A DNA stretch of 64,000 nt, taken from the NCBI GenBank assembly GCA_016713725.1, contig JADJOO010000003.1, forward strand, positions 248,001-312,000. Direction: 5' to 3'. The DNA is from Pseudomonadota bacterium. Lineage in GTDB: Bacteria; Pseudomonadota; Gammaproteobacteria; Steroidobacterales; Steroidobacteraceae. The notes under the pieces are model-generated. The model saw only the letters and a program-made list of their open reading frames with translations. It searched no databases and had not been told where the DNA came from. Below are positions 45,490-54,531 of this stretch, piece by piece; the stretch's first letter is position 1; each line of letters opens with the position of its first letter. A program made the position numbers and the translations under genes.

Positions 45490-45993
45490 GTGAAAGTACT
45501 CGACCGTAGATTGCTGGCATCGTCGTTGGCGTGTGCGCTGCTTGCACTGCCCATCGCTGCCCCGGCCGCCGATGCGATCGTGCGCCGGTCGCTGCCTGAC
45601 TTTCCGATCGCGAGCAGCGTGGCTGTCCCCGGCACCGCACGCATCGTCTTCGTCAGCGGCACGCTCGCCGATGTCGCCAAGCCAGACGCCCCGGCTGGCA
45701 GCCCCGAACGGCTCGGCGATACCGAGACCCAGGCGGCCAGCGTGCTCGCCAAGATTGCGAAGGAGCTCGCGGCATCCGAATTGACGATGGCCGACGTCGT
45801 GAAGATGAACGTCTTCATGGTGGGCGACCCGGCGAAGGGCGGCGGCATGGATTTCGGCGGCTTGATGAAGGCCTACTCGCGCCACTTCGGCACGGCCAGC
45901 CAGGGGAACCTGCCGGCGAGGACCACCGTGCAGGTGGTGGCGCTACCCGTGCCGGGCGCGCTGGTCGAGATCGAAGTGGTGGCGGCGCGCTGA
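45490..45993 (+). CDS. exported Rid (YjgF/YER057c/UK114) family protein
   Basis: A 167-residue protein with a cleavable signal peptide (SLACALLALPIAAPAADA) and a Rid domain (IVFVSGTLAD, ELTMADVVKMNVFMV, PARTTVQVVALPVPGALVEIEVVA). RidA hydrolyses reactive enamine/imine intermediates in the cytoplasm; exported members have no assigned role. The conserved Arg of active RidA is present in PARTTVQV. The start is GTG at 45490 behind a strong GGAGG. Confidence 0.87.
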   Translation: MKVLDRRLLASSLACALLALPIAAPAADAIVRRSLPDFPIASSVAVPGTARIVFVSGTLADVAKPDAPAGSPERLGDTETQAASVLAKIAKELAASELTMADVVKMNVFMVGDPAKGGGMDFGGLMKAYSRHFGTASQGNLPARTTVQVVALPVPGALVEIEVVAAR

Positions 45994-46092
45994 ACGGCGG
46001 CATCGCCCGCATGCCGGTCGATCGCCGCCATTCGCCGGTCATTTGCATAAACGCGACGTTCATTACACGCCAACCACGCAAGGAGATCCGTC

Positions 46093-46470
46093 ATGGCGGA
46101 GAACGCAGTTCGCTGGTTCGAGATCTACGTGCAGGACATGGCCCGCGCCCGACGTTTCTACGAGAGCGTCCTGGGAATGAAGCTCGAGCGACTTAGCCCC
46201 GTCGGTCAGGATCTCGAGATGTGGGCATTCCAGATGTCACCCGACCGTCCCGGCGCCGGCGGCGCGCTCGTGCGCATGCCCGGCATGCCTTCTACGCCCG
46301 GCGGCACGATGGTCTATTTCGGGTGCGAGGACTGCGCGGTCGAAGGCGGTCGCGTGGTGTCGGCGGGCGGCAAGGTCCAGCGGGAAAAGTTGTCGATCGG
46401 CGAGTACGGTTACATCGTCCTGGCCATCGACACCGAAGGCAATCTCTTCGGTTTGCACTCGATGGCGTAG
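46093..46470 (+). CDS. VOC (glyoxalase/bleomycin resistance) superfamily protein
   Basis: A 125-residue single-domain vicinal-oxygen-chelate protein: VRWFEIYVQDMARARRFYESVLGMKLE at the start and YGYIVLAIDTEGNLFGLHS at the end. The family covers glyoxalases, dioxygenases and resistance proteins, so no reaction can be assigned. AAGGAG precedes the ATG. Its end lies close to the convergent serine hydrolase gene. Confidence 0.87.
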   Translation: MAENAVRWFEIYVQDMARARRFYESVLGMKLERLSPVGQDLEMWAFQMSPDRPGAGGALVRMPGMPSTPGGTMVYFGCEDCAVEGGRVVSAGGKVQREKLSIGEYGYIVLAIDTEGNLFGLHSMA

Positions 46471-46516
46471 CGTCCCGGTCCCTCGCCCGCGCAGCGGGCG
46501 GGGGCGACGGCCGGCG

Positions 46517-47933
46517 CTATTCGATCGCCTGCACCTGCAGCTGCTCGAGCTTGCCGTCGGGCAGTTCGTAGGATCCAGACGCGCAGCTTTCGATCTGGAT
46601 AGATGGCGTGGTAGGAGCGGCCGGTCATGCCGCCGCGCTGCCATGTCCGCAGATGCTTGAATTCCTTCGGCGCACCGAGCGGGCCGAGGCTCGCCTGGAA
46701 GTCGGCCAGGGCTTGCGCAGAGAAGTAACCGTTCGCGTTCGACGTGAACAGCTTGCGGTCGATGCGGCCGGCGAGCAGCCCCTCGAAGATCGCCTTCGCT
46801 TGCGCCGTCCGTGCCGTGTCGGTCGCGTCGACAGGCTCGAAGACGATGTCCGCGATCTTTGCCGCAAGCTGGTCGGGCGCATGCGATGCCATGAGATTGG
46901 TGAGGACCACGATGGCGACGCCGTCGTCGGGATAGACGACATTCAATGCCGTGAACCCTGCGACTTCGCCGCCGTGTTCCAGCTTGCGCCGCTGGCGGTC
47001 CATCGCAACGTCGAGTCCAAGCGCGTAGTCGGTGCCCGCGCCATTGTTCAGCAATACTTCGGTTTCGAGCTGGCGATAGGAGTCGGCGCTCAGCACGGTG
47101 CGATCGATCAATGAAATGTTCCAGCGAGCCAGGTCCTCCGCATTCATGGCGAGGCCGCCCGCGCCGAACAACCAGCCCGGGCCGCTGTGGCCGGACGGAC
47201 GAGGGGGCCCCAGTGCGTACGATTCGTAGCCCGGTACCGTGCCGTGGGCCAGCGGCTCGTTGTCGAAGTCGCGGACCGACTCGATCCCCAGCGGCTCGAA
47301 GATGCGGCGTTCGAGGAACCGGTACAGCGGCTCGCCGCTGACCTTCTCGACGATGAGCCCCGCGAGCACGTAACCCGTGTTGCTGTACTGCCAGCGGGTG
47401 CCCGGTTCGTAGTCCAGCGGCTGGCGGGCCCAGCGGTCGAGGATCGCCGCGGGCTGTGTCGGTTGCCGCATGATCGCAAACGTGTAGTCCTGCGGCCAGT
47501 AGTCCTGGTAACCCGACGTGTGGGAAAGCAATTGGCGGATCGTGATCTCGTTCGCGCGGGTCAGTTGCGGAAAGTATTTCGACACCTTGTCGTCGAGCGA
47601 GAGCTTGCCGTCCTGCTGCAGCAGGAGCAGCGCGGACGCCGTGAACTGTTTCGAGATCGAGCCGATCGCGTAGCGCATGGCCGGTCGGGCACGCATGGCT
47701 TTCGGCTCCAGTTCAGCGCTGCCGTACGCCTGCAGATAGACGATGCGGCCGTCCCTCACCACCGCGATCGAGGCGCTCGGCACACCCGTCTGCTGCAGCA
47801 CTGCCGCGGCCGCCGCGTCGATGCGTTGGGACGTGGCCTGGTCGAGATCAGAGTCGACTTTTCGTGCGTCGGTGGAGAATGCGACCAGCAGCAGGCTGAC
47901 CAAGGCAAAAAGGCTGCGGACGTTTCTCGGCAT
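46517..47933 (-). pseudogene. serine beta-lactamase-family hydrolase, frameshift near the 3' end
   Basis: A class C beta-lactamase/esterase-fold protein of about 471 residues with a signal peptide (SLFALVSLLLVAFS). The motifs are complete: nucleophile SISK (AIGSISKQFTASALL), YSNTGYVLAG and LEHGGEVAGF. Such proteins are usually esterases or peptidases rather than true beta-lactamases. After KLRVW the frame shifts: removing one base near 46574 gives SYELPDGKLEQLQVQAIE and a TAG at 46517; as read, the frame runs on to 46410. Only the last 19 or so residues are affected, so the product may still work. GAGG lies before the ATG at 47933. Confidence 0.82.
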
Positions 47934-47941
47934 GGAATACC

Positions 47942-48754
47942 TCATGCGCTGACAGTGATTCGCAGGACAGGAATCTGCACGCCCTGCAGGCGGAAGGTTT
48001 CGACGACGGCCGGGTTGATCTCGCCGGCGGCGGCAACGAAATCCTGCACCGCGACCCAGGGCTTGATGGCGATTGAGATGGCGTGATCGCCGAGCGCTGC
48101 GGCGGCAACCAGCGGCACCGGATCCTGCAGCACGCGTGGATTTAACGTGAGCACTTCCCGGACCGCGGCGACGGCAGCGTCGAGGTTGGTGCCGTACGCC
48201 ACGTTTACGGCGAGGTCCAGTTGACGGATCTCGCCATAGTTGTGCAGGATCTCGCCGGCGATCTTGCGGTTGGGGACCACGACCAGCGAGAGGTCGCTGT
48301 GGCGCAGCGTCGTGCTGAAGATGGAGACCTTGCCGACGACGCCTTCCTCACCGGCGATCGAGATGTATTCGCCGACACGGAACGGCCGCGTGAAGATGAT
48401 CGTAAGACCGGCCGCGACGTTGCCCAGCACGCCCTGCAACGCGAGCGCGATGCCTGCGCCCACGATGCCGAGACCGGCGAGCAGCGGCAGCAGGTCGATC
48501 CCGAGGTTCTGCAGGGCGATCAACAGGAACAGGAACAGCACGACGATCCGGACGACCCGCAGCAACAGGTCGCGCACCGGCTGCTCGAGCGACAGGCGGC
48601 TGAGGACGCGCCCGGCTAACTTCGCGACCCAATGCATCACGAAGAAACCGGCCACCAGCACCAGCGCCGCCGCGAGCACGCGCGGACCGTATTGCACGGC
48701 CAGCTGTGTCAGGACATCGGGGGTTTCGAGCAGCGAATCGATCGGGTTGGCCAT
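47942..48754 (-). CDS. small mechanosensitive channel, MscS family
   Basis: A 270-residue inner-membrane channel protein that opens on osmotic downshock. Three helices lie in the first 130 residues, including the pore-lining TM3 (LLAGLGIVGAGIALALQGVLGNVAAGLTIIF). The beta domain follows with FRVGEYISIAGEEGVVGKVSIFSTTLR and VVPNRKIAGEILHNY. Length is close to E. coli MscS (286). It lies 8 bp upstream of the serine hydrolase gene and 8 bp downstream of the rhodanese gene, so the three probably form an operon. Confidence 0.93.
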   Translation of the reverse strand: MANPIDSLLETPDVLTQLAVQYGPRVLAAALVLVAGFFVMHWVAKLAGRVLSRLSLEQPVRDLLLRVVRIVVLFLFLLIALQNLGIDLLPLLAGLGIVGAGIALALQGVLGNVAAGLTIIFTRPFRVGEYISIAGEEGVVGKVSIFSTTLRHSDLSLVVVPNRKIAGEILHNYGEIRQLDLAVNVAYGTNLDAAVAAVREVLTLNPRVLQDPVPLVAAAALGDHAISIAIKPWVAVQDFVAAAGEINPAVVETFRLQGVQIPVLRITVSA

Positions 48755-48762
48755 GTGAAATC

Positions 48763-49176
48763 CTACCGCACCTGCTTCGGTTCGATGGTTGCAACCGGCG
48801 CGCCCGATTTCTTCCATGCGCCGAACCCGCCGTGGAGGTGGGCGACCGGCGTCAGTCCCATGTCCTGGGCGGTCTTCGCGGCAAGCGCGGAACGCCAGCC
48901 GCCGGCACAGAAGAAGACGAAGCGGTTGCCCGAGGCGAAGAAGTCCTTGTGGTAGGGGCTTGCCGGATCGATCCAGAACTCGAGCATGCCGCGGGTCACG
49001 TTGACTGCGCCGGGCATGCCGCCTTCGCGCCAGAGTTCGCGCGGGTCGCGCAAGTCGATGAACGTCACGTCGGGCTGGCCGAGCAGGGCGCGAGCCTCGT
49101 CGACACTCAGCGTCTCGATTTCGGCCAGCGCCTCGTCCACCAGTTGCTTCACGCTTTTCTTCAATGCAAGCGGCAC
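48763..49176 (-). CDS. rhodanese-domain sulfurtransferase
   Basis: A 137-residue single rhodanese domain. The active-site cysteine is in FFCAGGWRSALAA, and VTFIDLRDPRELWREGGMPGAVNV is the CDC25-like lead. Rhodaneses carry persulfide sulfur to acceptors such as cyanide, or to unknown protein partners. It is the first gene of a likely operon with MscS and the serine hydrolase. Confidence 0.9.
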   Translation of the reverse strand: MPLALKKSVKQLVDEALAEIETLSVDEARALLGQPDVTFIDLRDPRELWREGGMPGAVNVTRGMLEFWIDPASPYHKDFFASGNRFVFFCAGGWRSALAAKTAQDMGLTPVAHLHGGFGAWKKSGAPVATIEPKQVR

Positions 49177-49218
49177 GTTCGTCTCCTCGAGTGAAGGGCT
49201 GTTCTCGCCGTCCTGGCC

Positions 49219-50778
49219 TCAGAACCCGCAGCGTTCGAGGGCGTTCGCGACTCTCGCACGCGTGACTGCGGACTGCATCGGGAAAGCGCGGAAGAAATCG
49301 TCGCGCGTGAGCACGGGGTTACGCGATCGCACGTCGGCAGCCCACTGCGCGGCTTTCGCGTCTTCGCCGATGATGGCTTGCGTGGCCGACGCGATCATCG
49401 CAATCAGCACGTGGGCGCCCGGCGAGCGCGCAGCCCGTTCGGCCCACTCGGCGGCTGCGAGGTCCTCGCCGACGACCATGTGGGTGAAGGCTCGCGTGCC
49501 CAGCATCGCGTAATAGAGCGGATCGAGCGGGCTCAGGCGCATCGACAGGTCGACGTGCGCACGGCCCTCGAGTCCGCGGCCCGCGAGCGTCTCGGTCCAG
49601 GCCCGGGCATAGATGCCTTGCGCATAGTTCGGGCTGATCGCGGTCGCGCGCTCCAGCCAGGCCAGGCCACCCTCGAGGTCGCCCGAGAGCCAGAAGGTGC
49701 GGCCCATCGTGAAGTTCACGAACGGGTCGAGCGGGTCGAGTTCCAGGCCGCGCTGCGCAAATCGACGTGCCAGGTCGGACTCGCCGGCAATGTCGTCCGT
49801 GTGCCGCATGAACGCCGTCTGAAAGTGCACGAACGACAGCCCGGCATGCGCGCGTGCAAACCCCGGATCCTGCGCGACGGCCTGCTGGAACAACGCCGTG
49901 GCTGCGGCATTGTCCGTGCGATTGAAGCGGTACATGTGCTGCAGCCCGAGGTGGTAGGCGGACCACGCATCGAGGTCCTCGGTCACCGTGTGACGGGCGA
50001 GGTTCGCTTCGTGCAACGGAATGCGCAGTTCGAGCGCCGTCAGGATCCGCGCGCGGATGTCCTCGCGGATCGAGTGCACGTCGTCGACCGAGCCTGAAAA
50101 CCGGTCCGCCCAGACGACACCGTCGTTGCGCGTATCGACGAGTTCGACGGTGACGACGAGGTTCGGGCCCGCGACGTCAACGGTGCCGGACAGGCAATAC
50201 CGCACCCCGAGCACGCGACCGATTTCGCGCATGTCGGCGTCCTCGGTGCGCAGGCGAAACGACGAGCCGCGCGCCGTGACGAACAGCCAGCGCAGGCGCG
50301 ACAGCTCCATGATCAGTTCGTGGGGCAGGGCGTCGGCAATGGCCGCGTATGGCCCGGCATCACCGATGAGGCGAAACGGCAGCACGGCGATCGACGGTCG
50401 CGCCGACTGTGCCCCGTGCGATCCTGCGTGCGACTCGAGCGGCGGCGGCTCGGCGAGCTGTATCGCGCGCGCGACCCTCACGTCGGCGACGAAACGGAAG
50501 CCCTGGCCATGGATCGTCCGGATGAACCGTTGTGACTGGCCGTCGTCACCGAGCGCCTGCCGTGCCGACTTGATGCGGCTCGCCAGTGCGGCGTCGGACA
50601 CGACACGTCCGTCCCATACCTTGTCGAGGATTTCGTCCCGCGAGACCAGTCGCTCGCGGTTCTCGACCAGCAGGGTGAGCAAGGCAAAGACCTGGGGCTC
50701 GACTGGACGAGGTGCGCCGCTTTCGCGCAGCTCGGCCCTGGCCGTGTCGAGCTCGAACGCTTCAAACCGGTAGAGCAT
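49219..50778 (-). CDS. CadC-like winged-helix regulator with TPR repeats
   Basis: A 519-residue protein. Residues about 1-100 are an OmpR/PhoB-type winged helix DNA-binding domain (EPQVFALLTLLVENRERLVSRDEILDKVWDGRVVSDAALASRI, QRFIRTIHGQGFRFV). About 130-250 is a TolB-N-like module (SIAVLPFRLIGD... VRYCLSGTVDVAG). About 270-519 is TPR-like (ALFQQAVAQDPGFARAHAGLSFV, FAQRGLELDPLDPF). There is no receiver domain and no obvious membrane helix. The ligand is unknown. It is divergent from the cupin gene, which is a plausible target. Confidence 0.87.
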   Translation of the reverse strand: MLYRFEAFELDTARAELRESGAPRPVEPQVFALLTLLVENRERLVSRDEILDKVWDGRVVSDAALASRIKSARQALGDDGQSQRFIRTIHGQGFRFVADVRVARAIQLAEPPPLESHAGSHGAQSARPSIAVLPFRLIGDAGPYAAIADALPHELIMELSRLRWLFVTARGSSFRLRTEDADMREIGRVLGVRYCLSGTVDVAGPNLVVTVELVDTRNDGVVWADRFSGSVDDVHSIREDIRARILTALELRIPLHEANLARHTVTEDLDAWSAYHLGLQHMYRFNRTDNAAATALFQQAVAQDPGFARAHAGLSFVHFQTAFMRHTDDIAGESDLARRFAQRGLELDPLDPFVNFTMGRTFWLSGDLEGGLAWLERATAISPNYAQGIYARAWTETLAGRGLEGRAHVDLSMRLSPLDPLYYAMLGTRAFTHMVVGEDLAAAEWAERAARSPGAHVLIAMIASATQAIIGEDAKAAQWAADVRSRNPVLTRDDFFRAFPMQSAVTRARVANALERCGF

Positions 50779-50932
50779 GGGCCCGAGGATACCGCCGGCC
50801 GGTGCGCTCGCCCAGAAATCCGGTTGGCGACCCGGTCACGAACCTCCATGAAATCTCCATGCCCTCTGCAAGCTTTGGCAAGCGCGAGCTGCCAGCATTT
50901 GCCTGCACGCCGCGAGACCAAGGAGTACCAGC

Positions 50933-51412
50933 ATGATCCGGCCCATCCACAACCTGACCCTGTCCGCCATCCTGTTCGCTGCCCTGGGTGCGTCCGCCGC
51001 ACTGAACGCCGAAACGCCGGTGGCCCCTGGGGTGGACCGCCCGCTGGCCCTCTCCGAGACAGCCGCCGACCTGCAATGGGGGGATTGCCCGGCCATCTTC
51101 CCGCCTGGATGCCAGATTGCGGTGCTGCACGGCAATCCGGCCGAGCCGGGTGCCGACGTGTTCCTGCGTGTGCCGTCGGGCTATACGATTCCGGCGCACT
51201 CGCACACGTCGGCCGAACGCATGGTGCTCGTCTCCGGCCAACTCGACGTGACCTACGCCGGTCACCCGACCGCGAGCCTGAAGCGCGGTGATTACGCGTA
51301 TGGGCCGGCCCAGCTGCCGCACACGGCTCGCTGCACCGGCGCCGAGGCCTGCACGTTGTTCATCGCATTCAATGGCGCGGTGGACGCGCTGCCATTCGCT
51401 GGAACGATTTAA
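50933..51412 (+). CDS. exported cupin-domain protein
   Basis: A 159-residue protein with a signal peptide (LSAILFAALGASAALNA) and one cupin barrel: DVFLRVPSGYTIPAHSHTSAERMVLVSGQLDVTYAGHP. The HxH...E metal ligands are seen in PAHSHTSAE, with a later His in LPHTARCTG. Reaction unknown. It lies 154 bp from a divergent regulator and 24 bp before a tautomerase gene. Confidence 0.86.
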   Translation: MIRPIHNLTLSAILFAALGASAALNAETPVAPGVDRPLALSETAADLQWGDCPAIFPPGCQIAVLHGNPAEPGADVFLRVPSGYTIPAHSHTSAERMVLVSGQLDVTYAGHPTASLKRGDYAYGPAQLPHTARCTGAEACTLFIAFNGAVDALPFAGTI

Positions 51413-51436
51413 CCAACCATCGCAAGGATAAACGAC

Positions 51437-51661
51437 ATGCCCCTCGTCACCATCGACGTCATCACGGACGTGTTCACCCCGCAGCAGAAGGCCGACATGA
51501 TCGCCAAGGTCACCGCGGCGATGATCGAAGTCGAAGGCGAAAGGATGCGTGGGGTCACCACGGTCCGTATCAACGAATTCAAGAGCGGTGACTGGGCCAT
51601 CGGCGGCCAGGCGCTCAAGACCTCGGACGTGAAGGCGCTTGCCGAAGGCAAGGCTGCGTAG
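51437..51661 (+). CDS. 4-oxalocrotonate tautomerase-family enzyme
   Basis: A 74-residue protein beginning MPLVTIDVI, so that removal of Met exposes the catalytic Pro1 of the tautomerase superfamily. FTPQQKADMIAKVTAAMIEVEG and GVTTVRINEFKSGDWAIGG match the family. It is likely co-transcribed with the cupin gene. The substrate is unknown. Confidence 0.88.
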   Translation: MPLVTIDVITDVFTPQQKADMIAKVTAAMIEVEGERMRGVTTVRINEFKSGDWAIGGQALKTSDVKALAEGKAA

Positions 51662-51738
51662 CTGGCTTTGCTCCCGTTCTGAGCCTTCCGCAAAACTTCA
51701 CTTGACCCCGTGCGGCGCGCCCCGCTCAATGTGGGGCG

Positions 51739-52728
51739 ATGCTACACCCGCCAGAGTTCAAGTCCCTCCATGCCACGTTTTCGACGAGCCTGACCGCGAC
51801 GCTCGGCACGCCGCGGTTGCTCCGCTACGACCATGGCGCCCATCCGCTGGAGGACCTGCCTGGCCACGTGCGGGCTGCCTCGTCGCTCCGCCGCCAGGGC
51901 AGTCGACTGGTGATCCTGCAGGACGACGTCAGCGCGCTTGCCGTGCTCGATCCATCGACGGGATCGACGCACCCGATCCTGTTGCCGTCCGGGCCGGACG
52001 GCGCGCGAGTCTTCGACGATGCGCGCGGCAACAAGAAATTCAAGATGGATCTCGAGGCCTGCGTCGTGCTGCCGGATGGCCGGCTCGTGGCGTTCGGGTC
52101 GGGTTCGAGCCCGCAGCGCGAAAAGATCGTGACGATCGCGTCCGGGAAGGGCGCGATAGCGCAGCAACTGTCGGGCAGTGATTTCTACGCCAGCCTGCGC
52201 ATCCACACGGCTGCGCACGGCACCCGCCTGAACATCGAAGGAGCGGTGGTGCACGGCGATTGGCTGCGACTGTTGCAGCGAGGCAATGGCAAGCGTGGCG
52301 GCGATTCGTGGAACGCGATCCTCGACATTCCGCTCGACAAGTTCGTGGGCTGGCTCGACAGCCGCAAATCAGTCCCGCCGGTACGGCGCATTTTCGAGAT
52401 CGATCTCGGCAACGTCGCGGGGGTTGCCTGCGGTTTCACCGACGCTGCGGTGGCCGACGACGGACGCGTCGCCTTTCTCGCCTGCGCCGAAGACACCGAG
52501 GATGCGCTCGACGACGGGCCGGTGCTCGGCTGCCGGTTCGGCTGGCTCGCGGCGGATAACCAGGCCGTGGTCATGACGACCATCGTCGACAGCGACGGCC
52601 AGCCGACCCGCCTCAAACTGGAAGGCATCGAAACCCGCATCGACGGCGGGTCCGTGTTCGACGTCGTCGCCGACATGGATCGCGGCGACGAGCCGGCACG
52701 GATCGCGGAGCTCATCGTCCGCGACTGA
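51739..52728 (+). CDS. DUF6929-type protein, unknown function
   Basis: A 329-residue protein with the look of a beta-propeller: repeated strands such as LVILQDDVSALAVLDPSTGST, LPDGRLVAFGSGSS and VVHGDWLRLLQRGN. No signal peptide or membrane segment is seen. I associate it with the DUF6929 family from memory of its opening and the KKFKMDLEACVVLPDGRLVAFGSGSS region; no function is known. It is convergent with the M28 peptidase gene. Confidence 0.72.
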   Translation: MLHPPEFKSLHATFSTSLTATLGTPRLLRYDHGAHPLEDLPGHVRAASSLRRQGSRLVILQDDVSALAVLDPSTGSTHPILLPSGPDGARVFDDARGNKKFKMDLEACVVLPDGRLVAFGSGSSPQREKIVTIASGKGAIAQQLSGSDFYASLRIHTAAHGTRLNIEGAVVHGDWLRLLQRGNGKRGGDSWNAILDIPLDKFVGWLDSRKSVPPVRRIFEIDLGNVAGVACGFTDAAVADDGRVAFLACAEDTEDALDDGPVLGCRFGWLAADNQAVVMTTIVDSDGQPTRLKLEGIETRIDGGSVFDVVADMDRGDEPARIAELIVRD

Positions 52729-52733
52729 GAAGG

Positions 52734-54419
52734 CTACTTCCGGCTCCCGTCCCGGATCGCGCGAAACTCGCTGTCCGCGCGCCAGTTCGGCCACCGCGAA
52801 GAATTCGCGATGCCCAGTCCCACGTCGTAGTACAGCTGCAGGTCCTGCAGCGTGCCGCTCACGTCCCAGTCCGGCGAATACTCGTCCGATACCTGGTGGT
52901 AGCGCTTCGCCGTGTATTCCGCGAGCCACTTCTTGCCGTAGTCCGCGCCCAGCGTCGGGCTGTCGATGCCGGCCTTGGTGTACAGCATCGGCACGCCGGC
53001 CTTCGCCAGGTTGAAGTGATCGGAACGGTAGTAGAAGCCCTTCTCGGGCGACGGCTCCTGCACCGGCACGCGTCCCTGTCTTGCAGCGGCCGTGCGCAAG
53101 GCATCCTCGAGTTCGGATTTGCCAAACCCGATCACGGTGATGTCGCGCGTCTTGCCTACGCTGTAGAGGTTGTCCATGTTCAACCCGCCGGCCATCTGCG
53201 CGACGGGGATGGGCGGATGCGCAGCAAAATACTCGCTGCCGAGCAGGCCCGACTCCTCGGCCGTGACGGCGACGAACATCACCGAGCGTTCCGGTGCCGG
53301 CTTCGTCGCGGCAAACGCGCGACCGAGCTCGATCAGCGCCGAGACACCCGTGGCGTTGTCCTGCGCGCCGTTGAAGATCGCGTCTTCGCCGGGCTTGGCG
53401 TTCGCGGTCTTGCCAAGGTGGTCCCAATGCGCGGTGTACACGAACGCCTCGTCGGGACGCTTGCTGCCCGGCACCTTGCCCACCACGTTGTAGGAGACCG
53501 TGTTGCGGACGTCGTTGCGCACGGCCATGCTCGCCGTGAGGCCCGTCGCTTGACCCTTGAAGCCGCGGACCGACGACGCCTTTTTCAGCGCGCCGAAGTC
53601 CATGCCAGCCGCCGACAACACGCGTGACGCAGCGTCTTCCGTGATCCAGCCTTCGAGTGCAAGGCGCCTGGCTTCGTAGTCGTCGATGCGCAGGTCGAAC
53701 TGCGGCTTGGTCGCGCTATTGCGCGGCACGTCCCACGGATAGCCTGCGGCCTTGGTCTCGTGGATCACCAGCAAGCCGGCCGCCCCGCGACGCACGGCCT
53801 CGGCGAACTTGTAGTCCCAGCGACCGTAGTACGTCATTGCGTTGCCGTTAAAGAGCTTCGGGTCCTGCGTGGCGAAGCCGGGATCGTTGACCAGCGCGAG
53901 CACCAGCTTGCCGCGCACGTCGAGGCCGGCGTAATCGTCCCAGCCGTACTCCGGCGCTGCGATGCCGTAACCCGCGTACACGACTTCCGTGTTCGCGATG
54001 CTCGTCGATGGCACGGGACGCTTGGTCCACACCACGACGTCGTCCGGGCTGCGCAGTTCGAGCGACTTGCCGCCGGCTCCAGCGAGCCGCATTGCAGCAT
54101 CTGCGTGCGGCATGATCTCCACGACCGGCACGGGTTGCAGGTAGCTGTCGCCTGCGCCCGGTTTCAGGCCGGCTGCCCGGAACTGTTGTTCGAGGTAGGC
54201 GAGGGTTTTCTGCTCGCCTGCGGTGCCGGGCGCACGCCCCTCGAAGGCATCCGACGACAGCACTTCGATGTGCTTGCGGTAGGCCGCTTCGGGGAAGGCG
54301 GGGGCCTGCGCATGTGCTGCCGTGCTGGCTGCCAGCAATGCCGTTGCGAGCAGCGCCTGGACTTGCTGCTGCCGCTGCGGTGAGCAAAGGCGGGGGCGAG
54401 GAACTGTCATGATGCGCAT
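52734..54419 (-). CDS. M28 family zinc aminopeptidase, exported
   Basis: A 561-residue protein with a signal peptide (LLATALLAASTAAHA), a protease-associated (PA) domain insert (about 140-260) and an M28 catalytic domain. The metal-binding residues are visible in YTAHWDHLG, GAQDNATGVSALIELG and VTAEESGLLGSEYF, with the last ligand region YRSDHFNLAKAG. Such enzymes release N-terminal amino acids outside the cytoplasm. Start at 54419 or ATG 54410. Confidence 0.92.
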   Translation of the reverse strand: MRIMTVPRPRLCSPQRQQQVQALLATALLAASTAAHAQAPAFPEAAYRKHIEVLSSDAFEGRAPGTAGEQKTLAYLEQQFRAAGLKPGAGDSYLQPVPVVEIMPHADAAMRLAGAGGKSLELRSPDDVVVWTKRPVPSTSIANTEVVYAGYGIAAPEYGWDDYAGLDVRGKLVLALVNDPGFATQDPKLFNGNAMTYYGRWDYKFAEAVRRGAAGLLVIHETKAAGYPWDVPRNSATKPQFDLRIDDYEARRLALEGWITEDAASRVLSAAGMDFGALKKASSVRGFKGQATGLTASMAVRNDVRNTVSYNVVGKVPGSKRPDEAFVYTAHWDHLGKTANAKPGEDAIFNGAQDNATGVSALIELGRAFAATKPAPERSVMFVAVTAEESGLLGSEYFAAHPPIPVAQMAGGLNMDNLYSVGKTRDITVIGFGKSELEDALRTAAARQGRVPVQEPSPEKGFYYRSDHFNLAKAGVPMLYTKAGIDSPTLGADYGKKWLAEYTAKRYHQVSDEYSPDWDVSGTLQDLQLYYDVGLGIANSSRWPNWRADSEFRAIRDGSRK

Positions 54420-54531
54420 GGTACGAGCCTAGCGGCTGTCGCCGGATCTGTCAGGATTTCGTTGGCGCGTGGGACGAGATGGCGACCCAGGGCGCACGGT
54501 TCGTCTAGACTCCGTGGCCACGGGAGGAGCC

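Noticed and set aside
46410..46516. C-terminal extension of the serine hydrolase
   Set aside because: The tail lies antisense to the VOC gene and follows a frameshift; the restored frame has a natural stop at 46517.
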